Source: a candidate division SR1 bacterium (GTDB taxonomy: Bacteria; Patescibacteriota; Gracilibacteria; Absconditabacterales; Absconditicoccaceae). Taken from it: a DNA stretch of 10,124 bases. The notes beneath the pieces are model-generated. The model made no database searches. It was not told where the DNA came from and saw nothing but the letters and a program-made list of their open reading frames with translations. Location of the stretch: assembly GCA_025997135.1 (NCBI GenBank), contig BNUE01000038.1:1-10124 (forward strand). Reading direction: 5' to 3'. The first letter of the stretch is position 1; every line of letters begins with the position of its first letter. Made by a program: the position numbers and the translations under genes. This document shows, one piece after another, positions 1 to 7,868 of the stretch.

Positions 1-50
1 TGTCTTTCCTCTTGATTTAAGTGGTTCTTTTGTGTAGTATTGTGTGGCAT
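1..50 (-). CDS. 5' end of an unidentified gene, possibly an IS30-family transposase (partial)
   Basis: An ATG at 50-48 on the minus strand opens a frame that stays open to the window edge, giving 16 codons that read MPHNTTQKNHLNQEER. A basic, polar start followed by L-x-x-E-E-R resembles the beginning of the helix-turn-helix (HTH_38) domain of IS30-family transposases, where the N-terminus commonly reads like KHLTxEER. That is a resemblance over six residues only, so the family name is inference. A GTG immediately precedes the ATG and could be the start instead. A TAG lies in frame just upstream of that GTG, so the gene cannot extend further. Another minus frame through the same DNA is also open but has no start codon after its TAA. 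Confidence is limited by length. Confidence 0.35.
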   Translation of the reverse strand, partial: MPHNTTQKNHLNQEER

Positions 51-94
51 CACCTATGAAAGTAAAGATATAAAACGTAACATTTCTATCTTAC

Positions 95-122
95 TGATTG
101 GTGGTGCATTTTGAATTATAAT
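95..122 (+). promoter_or_regulatory. weak candidate promoter for the U32 gene
   Basis: TATAAT at 117-122 is a perfect -10 hexamer. The best -35 at suitable distance is TGATTG at 95-100 (16-bp spacer), which matches the consensus poorly. It would start transcription near 129, giving a leader of about 78 nt before the ATG at 207. No other -10 of this quality lies in the gap. Confidence 0.25.
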
Positions 123-136
123 TTTTCAGAAAACAA

Positions 137-150
137 AAAGACTTGTCTTT
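137..150. repeat. 14-bp near-perfect palindrome AAAGAC-TT-GTCTTT
   Basis: Two 6-bp arms, AAAGAC and GTCTTT, flank a 2-bp centre between the leftward gene start and the U32 gene. The tiny centre makes a protein-binding dyad (operator) likelier than an RNA hairpin. No second copy is seen in the window. In AT-rich DNA a chance origin is quite possible. Confidence 0.3.
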
Positions 151-206
151 CTAGAGTAAAAAGATAAAAAAAGCTGATTTATCCTTATTTTTTTGAATTA
201 CATAAA

Positions 207-1460
207 ATGATAGTTAAGATACCAACTCTCGTCGCACCATGAGGCTCACATACAAAGGCATTGGTAGCATCTGCATACTGAGCAGAAGAAGTCTATGTAT
301 GAGTGCCGTTTACCTCGCTCAGGATGAGGCAAAATAAGCTGTATAGTTTCGATATGCTTCAAGATACCGTGGATCAGCTTCACGCGAATGGGACGAAAGC
401 ACTCCTGACGATGAATATCTTTCCGAGAAATAGTGATATTCAGATTTTTGAATCTGTTGTGGAAAAAATTGCAGATCTTAAACCTGATGGGATAATTTTC
501 TCAGATCCTGGGACTTTTAGCACGATAAGGAAATATTTACCTGATACTCCCCTGCATCTCTCGACTCAGACGACGACTCTGAATTATGCTGGGGTGAAAT
601 TTTGGGCGGATCTGGGTGTAAAAAGGATTGTTTTGGCGAGAGAATTAAATATCAAAGAAATCGAGGTAATGAAAAAGGAAGTGCCAGAGATGGAGCTAGA
701 ATGTTTCGTGCATTGAGCGATGTGTATGAGCTATTCGTGAAGGTGTCTGCTAGGTGATTATCTGGGCTGAAGAGCTGGAAATCGCTGAGAATGCAATCAT
801 GCCTGCAGATTTAAGTACAAAGTTTTTATCGAGGAAGAGAGGAGAAACTGAAAGCTGATGGAAGTGACTAGTGATGAAGACGGAGAACATATCCTTTCAT
901 CGAGAGATTTATGCACGATCGAGAGGTTAAATGAAATCTTACCATTTGTCGATGCGATGAAGATTGAGTGAAGAAGCAAGTCAGAATTTTATGTCTGAGC
1001 TATCACCAAAGCTTATAAGCACGTTCGCGACTGCTTGATGAATGGGACAAAAATTGACCCAGATGTGATGAACTTGGTAAATGTGGTGCCTCATAGGGAG
1101 TATTGGAGCGGATTTTTGTTGAATGATTTGAAGGATTATGTTGATTGAGAAGTTGTTCAGACAACAGGAAACACTGCATGACCACTGTTTGCAAGGAACT
1201 TTTATGGAATGTTTTCGCCTGAAGTTATGGAAAGATGAGGAAATACTTATCATCATATCAATCCAAAAGAGGATATGAGAAGAGGTATGAAGCTAAAATT
1301 TATCAGTCCTGATGAAATCTGAGAGCTGGAAATCATAGATATACTAGACAAGAACTGAAAAAAACTAGAAAAAGCTGACTGTAATATGGTGGATGTGTTT
1401 GTCCAGACTACGAAAGATTTGAAAGGGTGGGAATGTGTGTATGTGGATCCGAAAATTTAG
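207..1460 (+). CDS. trhP: U32-family protein, TrhP/YegQ-like tRNA uridine hydroxylase component
   Basis: This is a 417-residue protein read with TGA as Gly, beginning at the ATG at 207 and ending at TAG 1458-1460. TrhP (E. coli YegQ) hydroxylates U34 of certain tRNAs using prephenate and an iron-sulfur cluster; the family carries the older name 'peptidase U32'. The N-terminus reads LVAPGGSHTKALVASAYGAE, the usual U32 barrel opening. The U32 signature follows at about residues 163-183 (VHGAMCMSYSGRC), then NRGECNHAC at 192-200 and KIEGRSKSEFY near 260. C173, C180, C196 and C236 sit where the cluster ligands of related UbiU lie; that assignment is by analogy. Motif order and spacing match YegQ rather than RlhA, which has an extra domain. 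Fifteen in-frame TGA codons occur, several at invariant glycines. No Shine-Dalgarno sequence precedes the start. A 68-bp gap separates it from atpD on the same strand. Confidence 0.92.
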
Positions 1461-1473
1461 AACCAAATCTCCT

Positions 1474-1501
1474 ATTATACTCCAAATTTCAAAAAAGTCA
1501 A
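1474..1501 (-). promoter_or_regulatory. near-consensus promoter pointing back into trhP; may be bidirectional
   Basis: Read on the minus strand, TTGACT (1501-1496), a 16-bp spacer and TATAAT (1479-1474) form a strong sigma-70-type promoter. Transcription would begin near 1466 and run antisense through the 3' end of trhP. On the plus strand the same core contains TATACT (1476-1481), a possible -10 for atpD, but the -35 position (AAATTT) is poor. The word ATCTATTGACTTT containing this -35 recurs exactly in the minus-strand promoter at 6782-6809, which supports a genuine promoter type. Confidence 0.5.
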
Positions 1502-1528
1502 TAGATTTTTATCCTTGTCGAGTCTGGC

Positions 1529-2935
<1,407 letters not shown>

Positions 2936-2956
2936 GTATGTAAAATCTAATAAAGT

Positions 2957-3460
2957 CTAAAGTGAAGACTCTCCTTCAATGATAAAATTATGAGTCTGAG
3001 CGAAGGTTTTCTGGATTTCCATAACAGATTCTGACTGGTCTATTGCTCTCTCTCTAATCGCAGTCAACTGCCCCTGTAATGCCAGATAAGCTATCTCCTG
3101 CTGATCTGTCCGATTTTCATCTGTAGAGAAAGAAAGAGTTGATTCTAATATGCTAAGATACTCGTTTTCTGTATTTATCACTGTCAAAACAGCTTGTTGG
3201 AGAGTATTATCTCTCTGGAAAGCTCCAATATCTGTGATTTCGTCAAATGATTTTTGACAACTAATTTTCGCGGTAGCCAATGAAGAATGAGTACTTGGAG
3301 CATCAGAGGCAGCCATTGCTTCCCACAAGGCAACTTCAGCTGTTAGACAAGACTTTGTCGATGCTACTAGAAGATCATTATACTCAATTACCGATTGTTC
3401 TCAGCAACCAGTCAATATCATACACGAAGCCAAAACTAACAAGAAACTACTCTTCTTCAT
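2957..3460 (-). CDS. small lipoprotein of unknown function
   Basis: This 167-residue protein has a textbook lipoprotein signal peptide: MKK, a hydrophobic stretch (FLLVLASCMIL) and the lipobox L16-T17-G18-C19. C19 would be lipidated and become the mature N-terminus. The next codon is TGA (G20), so standard-code annotation would stop right behind the lipobox and miss the export signal, leaving only a fragment from an internal methionine. The mature part is mostly polar and predicted helical, rich in Ala, Ser, Thr, Glu and Gln, with further cysteines near residues 38 and 69. I recognise no domain. The stop is TAG 2959-2957, 21 bp from the end of convergent atpD. It begins 29 bp after secD on the same strand with no promoter between, so co-transcription with secD is likely. 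A role in or around the envelope is inferred only from the signal peptide. Confidence 0.85.
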
Positions 3461-3489
3461 TGATTTTTAAGATTTATTAGTAGATAAAA

Positions 3490-5718
3490 TTATTTCTTTT
3501 TACTATCATCACGATAGAAGATTAACAATAATTCCTTTATCAAAGGTACATTTATCAATAGAGTCAACATCACTCATACTACCAGCATTGCACCAAATCC
3601 CTTAAACATATTTATTCACATCATAAATAATAATAATCCAATAAGTCCTGTCGATAACTGACCATCTTTGATTGCATTTCGACTCCTATCATAAGCTATT
3701 TTTATAGCCGATTCGTCTGACTTTCATTCAGCTTTTTCTTCGTTTATTCTCTCAAAGATCAATACATTTGTATCTACTGCCATTCAAATTGCCAAGATAA
3801 TAGCCGCAATTCAGCTCAGAGACAGAGCATAATCTATGAATTTTACGATTGCCAACATTACCAGAGAGAAACAAGTAAGAGAAAGCAGACTTATAAATCA
3901 TTTTTTGAATCCATAAACTATGGTCATATACACCCAAATCAACAATAATCCTACAACAAATGCTATAACTGCACCAATAAAAGCATTTTCTCAGAGTGTC
4001 GGACTAACCTTTTCTTCCTGCATCAAGATTAGAGGTGCAGGTAATGCTCAGTCATTGAGATTATTTGCTAATTCCTTGGCTGAGGCAGGAGTAAATTGCC
4101 CATCAATCTGAGCTGATCAATCACAAATCTTAGCCTGAATAGTCGGGGCAGTGATTGCTACTCAACCGATAAAAATCGCCATTTGCTTTCAGATGTTATT
4201 TTCTGTAATGTGACAGAATATTTCTTTTCACTGGTCATCAAAATTTAAGATAACAACTGGCTGTCCAATCTGAGAAGAACTCACTCCAGCATATTTGAAA
4301 TTTGCTCCATTTAGAATTTTGCCATCAGGTGTCTGTGCGGTCACTCGACTAAGTGTTCCCTGTACAAAAACGTCCTGAATAGTATAAAGAGTCTGCATTT
4401 TGAGAGCGTCTTCAAAAGTACTTGCATCTACTCACGTAATCTTGAAAAAGGCATATTGTTTCTCTGATGCAGTCTTTATATCGCTAAATACCAAGATATA
4501 TGTTATATCTCCATCTGTTTTATAAGATTGAACAGGTTCTGAAGATTCAGCATCAAAACTAGGAATACCCTGCTGTAATTCTGCAGTTGAGATCCAGTCG
4601 TTAGAAAGCTCAGTCAGACCTGTAATCTCTGCTGTAATATTATTGCTCAATTGACGTTTCATATCCGCTATCTGTGTAGCAAAAGCTGTCTCACTAGCTG
4701 CAATCTCTTCGAGAGATTTTCAAACTGTACTTTCTGGAGCTATCGCGAGAATTCTAACTTTTCTAGCCTCTTGATTTGAGAAGATTTCTCAATTATTATA
4801 CCAGAGAGTACCATCAATTACTTTGTACGTACCAGAAGCGATACCTTTGTCTGTAGATTGGATATCGAATTTATCATCATAGGTCAAACCCTTTTGAGTA
4901 GCGACTTCTGCCACATCACTGATAGTTATATTAGTTCTCTCCTGTGTTTTCCTATCTAACACTCTGAAAAAAGTAAAACCATCTAAATCAATATCCTGGA
5001 TATTACCGCTAATATCTTGTGTCTGAGTAGTTGTATAGACTCCATCTAGGACATCACTAAACTCATTTAATGGTAAATTCGAGAGTAAAGCTAGGTTGTC
5101 TCTATAAAAACTGGGTAATTGAGACAAAGGGGCTGCTTCATAAGAGTTATAATAAATATCATCTGATACTTTATTTACAGTCAATTCCTCCATTTTGTCT
5201 GGATTGGCTGTAATGTCCTGTAAAAGTTTATTTGTTAATTCTTTTCTAGCTGCTGTATCATCTTCTGCATCATTTGGGAGTTTGAATTCAAGTTCTACTG
5301 TTTTACCAATTATTTCTTTTGCCTGATCCAGATCAGCAATTCCGCCAATTTCAACCAGAATTTGTGTCTCATTGTCTAATTTCTGGATATAAGATTTATA
5401 ATCACTCACTCAGAGTTTAGATATTCTATTATCGATATTTTTGATAATGATATTTTGCACTGTGGACTTCACACTTTCTAGCTCAGTAGCGTCTTTGTAT
5501 GTCTCTTCATATTTTGAATAATCAATTCTATAGGTTAATTTAGTTCATCAGGAGATGTCTAATCATTTTCTAAAAGCCAAAATTCATTGAGACGAAAAAG
5601 TCAGTTTCCTAGATAATGATTCTTGACTAAAAGTTCGAGCGACAAAAAATACAATAATGAGCGATAAGCCGAGAACTCCCGCAAAAATTCATCTCTTCTG
5701 ATTCCAAAAACCCTTCAT
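3490..5718 (-). CDS. secD: Sec translocon accessory protein SecD
   Basis: SecD is a 742-residue membrane protein that uses the proton-motive force to help pull preproteins out of the SecYEG channel. It starts at ATG 5718-5716 and ends at TAA 3492-3490. The first helix is at about residues 10-27. GLDISGGTKL at 52-61 is the family motif opening the large external P1 region, which includes SKLGVSDYKS. DGALPAPL (556-563) and VSPTLGENAF mark the approach to the membrane. Five C-terminal helices follow at roughly 579-600, 608-625, 630-650, 688-704 and 708-730. AVDTNVLIFERI contains D649, equivalent to the conserved Asp of helix 4 in E. coli SecD. The external region is about 120 residues longer than in E. 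coli SecD (615 aa total), with low-similarity sequence around residues 150-480. No secF follows; a lipoprotein gene does. Many TGA codons fall on family glycines. Confidence 0.95.
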
Positions 5719-5754
5719 GAGAAAATAATAACAAAAAGATAAAAAACGCTGGTT

Positions 5755-5782
5755 AATATAACGTTTCGTCTTGTAATTGCAA
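5755..5782 (-). promoter_or_regulatory. secD: candidate secD promoter
   Basis: On the minus strand TTGCAA (5782-5777), a 16-bp spacer and TATATT (5760-5755) form a moderate promoter. Transcription would start near 5748, leaving a leader of about 30 nt before the secD ATG at 5718. The 16-bp spacing equals that of the two stronger minus-strand promoters in this window. Confidence 0.42.
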
Positions 5783-5897
5783 GGAAAAATTCTATAAAAA
5801 TATGAGTTTTATCATCTCTACACAAATAAATGAGCAATTTAGCCAAATGACAAGCAACTTTAACGAAAACACTTTCTAATCCTCTAATAGAAAAGTC

Positions 5898-5930
5898 AAA
5901 AAAATCTGACCTCTGAGAGACTTTTGGTCA
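5898..5930 (-). terminator. rho-independent terminator after the 184-aa membrane protein gene
   Basis: Transcribed on the minus strand, TGACC and GGTCA (outer arms 5930-5926 and 5911-5907) pair, with an inner TCT/AGA stem, a 3-nt loop and a one-sided 5-nt bulge. After two bases comes a run of seven U residues (5904-5898). It lies about 100 bp past the stop codon of the upstream gene and ahead of the candidate secD promoter, which suits a boundary between two transcription units. The bulge lowers confidence. Confidence 0.5.
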
Positions 5931-6030
5931 TTATAATTCTTCCAAAACCCCAGACAAAAACCAGATTACTATGGAAATGGACACCTTTGAGAATAGATTG
6001 ATAAAAAGAAGAAGGATCAAAGAATAATTT

Positions 6031-6585
6031 TTACCAGAAAAGTCTATAAATACCCAGAGTAAAGATACAATCTAAAATACCAATAAATCTACTGAAGAAA
6101 ATCAGAATTTTCATCTTTCTTTGAATTTTAGAGACTCTTTTTCGCTGATCATCAGTGGCAATTGTCGTGCCCAAGATTACCTGAATTTTGGTAACAAAAG
6201 ACTTGATACGATCTATGTTATTCAAATACTCAAAATGTTCAGTCGCAAACATCTCATTCATCATAGCAAAATGTGGGTCTCCGCCCAATTGATCTTTGGA
6301 GATTTTCGAATCAATCTGAGCCTTTGCCAACAAAAAGATAACCTCATCAATTTCTTTCACAAGATCAGCTTTTGAGGACTGGATTTTTCTGAGAATCAGG
6401 CGATGAAGCGGTATAAAGATGATAAAAATCAGAATTTCAGCGACGATTATCCAGAAAGCTAACAGAGCTGCAAATTCACTCCAATCAGTGAAAAAAACTA
6501 TTATTTCCACGCATTTAGATATGAAATTTCCTATTTCTCGCTGAATATCCAATATTATTTGAGGTAATATTATTTCTGGCATCAT
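6031..6585 (-). CDS. membrane protein of unknown function, 184 residues
   Basis: The frame runs from ATG 6585 to TAA 6033-6031. An in-frame TAG directly precedes the tandem ATG-ATG start, so no longer version exists. An N-terminal amphipathic stretch (about 8-32) leads to a strong membrane helix at about 38-58 (FAALLAFWIIVAEILIFIIF). A charged, helical middle of roughly 95 residues rich in Lys, Asp, Glu and Ile follows, with a GGDPHF turn near 101-106. A second hydrophobic segment lies at about 157-182. With two helices, the middle would sit on one side of the membrane, cytoplasmic if the basic LRK flank after helix 1 is inside. I recognise no family. Unlike its neighbours it contains no TGA codon at all; its few glycines use GGN. 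Upstream lies a strong minus promoter with an intervening terminator-like hairpin. Confidence 0.75.
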   Translation of the reverse strand: MMPEIILPQIILDIQREIGNFISKCVEIIVFFTDWSEFAALLAFWIIVAEILIFIIFIPLHRLILRKIQSSKADLVKEIDEVIFLLAKAQIDSKISKDQLGGDPHFAMMNEMFATEHFEYLNNIDRIKSFVTKIQVILGTTIATDDQRKRVSKIQRKMKILIFFSRFIGILDCIFTLGIYRLFW

Positions 6586-6605
6586 CTAAACCGTTAAAAA
6601 TTAAA

Positions 6606-6640
6606 AACTATTAACTATAGATTAAGAACTATAAACTACT
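6606..6640. repeat. five contiguous 7-bp units, four related to AACTATW
   Basis: The units read AACTATT, AACTATA, GATTAAG, AACTATA and AACTACT, so four of five share AACTA in 7-bp phase. Another AACTAT lies at 6683-6688. The block sits 21-55 bp upstream of the start of the 184-aa gene, inside its presumed leader. It may be low-complexity AT-rich sequence or a repeated binding site. Confidence 0.4.
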
Positions 6641-6701
6641 CTTTTGTATATCTTTTTCAAGTGATTTTTTAACTGACTTTTTAACTATTTTTTTAATTAA
6701 G

Positions 6702-6730
6702 AAAAAATGCCCTCTCGGGGGAAAGGGCAT
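6702..6730 (-). terminator. strong minus-strand intrinsic terminator or attenuator hairpin
   Basis: Arms 6707-6716 and 6721-6730 form a 10-bp stem with one mismatch around a 4-nt loop; the base is the GC-rich ATGCCC/GGGCAT. On the minus strand the stem runs straight into a U tract (6706-6702, then C and UU). It lies about 70 bp after the promoter at 6782-6809 and about 115 bp before the 184-aa gene. The leader would therefore end here unless antitermination or readthrough occurs. On the plus strand no T run follows, so it acts in one direction only. Confidence 0.62.
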
Positions 6731-6775
6731 GCAGCATAAAGAGGAAGGAAGAAAAAATAATAAAATTTTCTTACA
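6702..6775 (-). ncRNA. putative short transcript (about 75 nt), small RNA or attenuated leader
   Basis: A near-consensus promoter and an intrinsic terminator on the same strand bracket about 75 nt. The 5' part is U-rich and ends in a pyrimidine run (CTTCCTTCCTC), and the 3' part is the terminator hairpin. No known RNA family is recognised. A 14-codon frame (ATG 6737 to TAA 6693, reading MLHALSPERAFFLN) overlaps the hairpin and could be a leader peptide, but it has no ribosome binding site. Boundaries are inferred from the flanking signals. Confidence 0.38.
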
Positions 6776-6781
6776 AACCTG

Positions 6782-6809
6782 ATTATAGTCAAAAATTATC
6801 GAAAGTCAA
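6782..6809 (-). promoter_or_regulatory. strong minus-strand promoter
   Basis: Read on the minus strand: TTGACT (6809-6804), 16-bp spacer, TATAAT (6787-6782). That is an 11 of 12 match to the sigma-70 hexamers. Start of transcription is expected near 6775. It shares the 13-bp word ATCTATTGACTTT and the same spacing with the promoter at 1474-1501. It faces the 184-aa membrane protein gene but is separated from it by the terminator hairpin. Confidence 0.65.
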
Positions 6810-6883
6810 TAGATATTTTTGGCTGAAAATAGGTCTTTATACAACTTGATATATTTTGGGACATACAGAATTTTATCTAAAAT

Positions 6884-6912
6884 TTGACAAATCTCGAAAA
6901 AACCCTTATACT
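6884..6912 (+). promoter_or_regulatory. near-perfect promoter of the EamA-type transporter gene
   Basis: TTGACA (6884-6889), a 17-bp spacer and TATACT (6907-6912) match the sigma-70 consensus in 11 of 12 bases at ideal spacing. Transcription would begin near 6919, giving a leader of about 34 nt to the ATG at 6953. It is divergent from the minus-strand promoter about 75 bp away. Confidence 0.78.
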
Positions 6913-6929
6913 TTCTAGTGTTTCTAGTA
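6912..6929 (+). repeat. tandem 9-mer at the transcription start
   Basis: TTTCTAGTG is followed directly by TTTCTAGTA, overlapping the last base of the -10 box and the expected start site. The position would suit an operator, but the short length allows chance. Confidence 0.3.
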
Positions 6930-6952
6930 TTTTTTATTTTCCACTCCCCTGT

Positions 6953-7795
6953 ATGAGCCTCGCAGTTTTCCTGCTTATTGTCTGATCATTTCTATCTGAA
7001 CAAGCCATCAGTATGAAAAAAAAGCTCAAAAACGAGCTTGATCATTACCAGCTTTCACTCTTAACTGTCAGTGCAATAGCTATTTTTTCAGCGATTAGTG
7101 TAATTATTTCATGACATTTTGAGATTTCTCGGACTCCAATCAGTATTTTTTTACTAATTTTTCAGATCATAGCTGGGGTTTTTTATTATCCAATCGTAAA
7201 TAAAGCTATTCATCACGCTGAAAGATCCACTTTTTCCATATTGGGATGTATTGTTCTGCCGATTATTTTGGTCAGTGATATAATATTATGATATTGAGTT
7301 AACGAGATGAAAATCGTATGAGTAGGGATTATTGCAGTTATACTCTGTTATATTTTGTGAAAAAAAGAAATTTCACTGAAAGGTATCAAATATATTATGA
7401 CTGCTAACCTAATTTATATGGGAATGATCATAGCGTTTAAGTACACGACATACCACTTTATGTCTACTGAAATGGCAAATTTTCTCATAACTGCCCCTGT
7501 TGCTCTATTTTTCGTACCTATCGTTTTGATAAGAAAAGGGATACAAGGTATAAAGCAGACTTTCAGAGCGAAATATCTCGCCATCTGAGGATTGTATGGT
7601 ATTTGATGAGTTCTCATCGCAGAATCTTACAAAACAATGATTGCATCTATGGTAATGCTATTCAAACAATTTTTTGCAATGATATTCTGACTTATCAATG
7701 CTCGTATGCTATTTCACGAGAAAAAATTAACAAAAAAGATATTACTAGCAATTTCTATGGCTATCTGAATTATTTTGATGTGTCTAGGAGTTTAA
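6953..7795 (+). CDS. EamA/DMT-superfamily membrane transporter
   Basis: This is a 280-residue, almost wholly hydrophobic protein from ATG 6953 to TAA 7793-7795, with eleven TGA codons read as Gly. I count ten membrane helices, at about 1-19, 32-53, 62-85, 93-114, 119-137, 149-170, 174-193, 205-225, 230-252 and 260-279. That is the 5+5 layout and length of EamA (drug/metabolite transporter) proteins, where two five-helix repeats form one permease in the cytoplasmic membrane. A typical feature is the long penultimate segment ending in a short loop (MLFHEKKLT) before the last helix. DMT members export or import metabolites, amino acids or nucleotide sugars; the substrate cannot be told here. It has its own strong promoter 40 bp upstream and ends 73 bp before the PBP gene. 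No ribosome binding site is seen in the short leader. The family assignment rests on topology more than on motifs. Confidence 0.82.
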
Positions 7796-7803
7796 TTTCT
7801 CAC

Positions 7804-7831
7804 TTGAAATCTATATCCAAAAAATTAAAAT
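7804..7831 (+). promoter_or_regulatory. candidate promoter of the class A PBP gene
   Basis: TTGAAA (7804-7809), a 16-bp spacer and TAAAAT (7826-7831) lie in the 73-bp gap after the transporter gene. Transcription would start near 7838, about 31 nt before the ATG at 7869. No terminator separates the two genes, so readthrough from upstream is also possible. Confidence 0.45.
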
Positions 7832-7868
7832 TCAATCAGATTTTTTATCTTTTTGTATTTTTGTATAT

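Larger units (their letters stand above)
5719..6030. other. gap between the 184-aa gene and secD: terminator and promoter, no convincing gene
   Basis: This 312-bp stretch holds a candidate minus-strand terminator (5898-5930) and a candidate secD promoter (5755-5782). The longest ATG-initiated frames I find are 25 codons (5802-5879, +), 18 codons (5970-6026, +) and 15 codons (minus, starting near 5932). None has a ribosome binding site or recognisable sequence, so I do not call them. Confidence 0.5.

Noticed and set aside
1..96. A minus-strand frame reading FTFIGDATQYYTKEPLKSRG, open to the left edge
   Set aside because: It looks protein-like but has no ATG, GTG or TTG between its upstream TAA and the window edge, while the overlapping frame has a proper ATG. 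Without more sequence I preferred the latter.
981..1256. Minus-strand open frames over trhP, and similar frames over atpD, the transporter and the PBP
   Set aside because: They are antisense shadows of well-supported genes and have no recognisable content.
2954..2970. Small hairpin (AGTCT/AGACT) at the convergent ends of atpD and the lipoprotein gene
   Set aside because: The stem has only 5 bp and the following T tract is interrupted, so it is not a convincing terminator.
5802..5879. 25-codon plus-strand frame in front of secD
   Set aside because: It has no ribosome binding site at usable distance and no similarity; tiny frames are common when only two stop codons exist.
5932..5937. TATAAT on the plus strand in the secD upstream gap
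   Set aside because: No -35 at suitable spacing and no plus-strand gene downstream.
5886..6030. About 48 open codons continuing in frame after the TAA of the 184-aa gene, as if readthrough extended it
   Set aside because: TAA is a true stop in this code, the extension resembles no protein, and it covers the candidate terminator; with two stop codons such runs arise by chance.
6741..6751. GAGGAAGGAAG resembling a strong ribosome binding site on the plus strand
   Set aside because: No start codon or open frame follows at usable distance on that strand.
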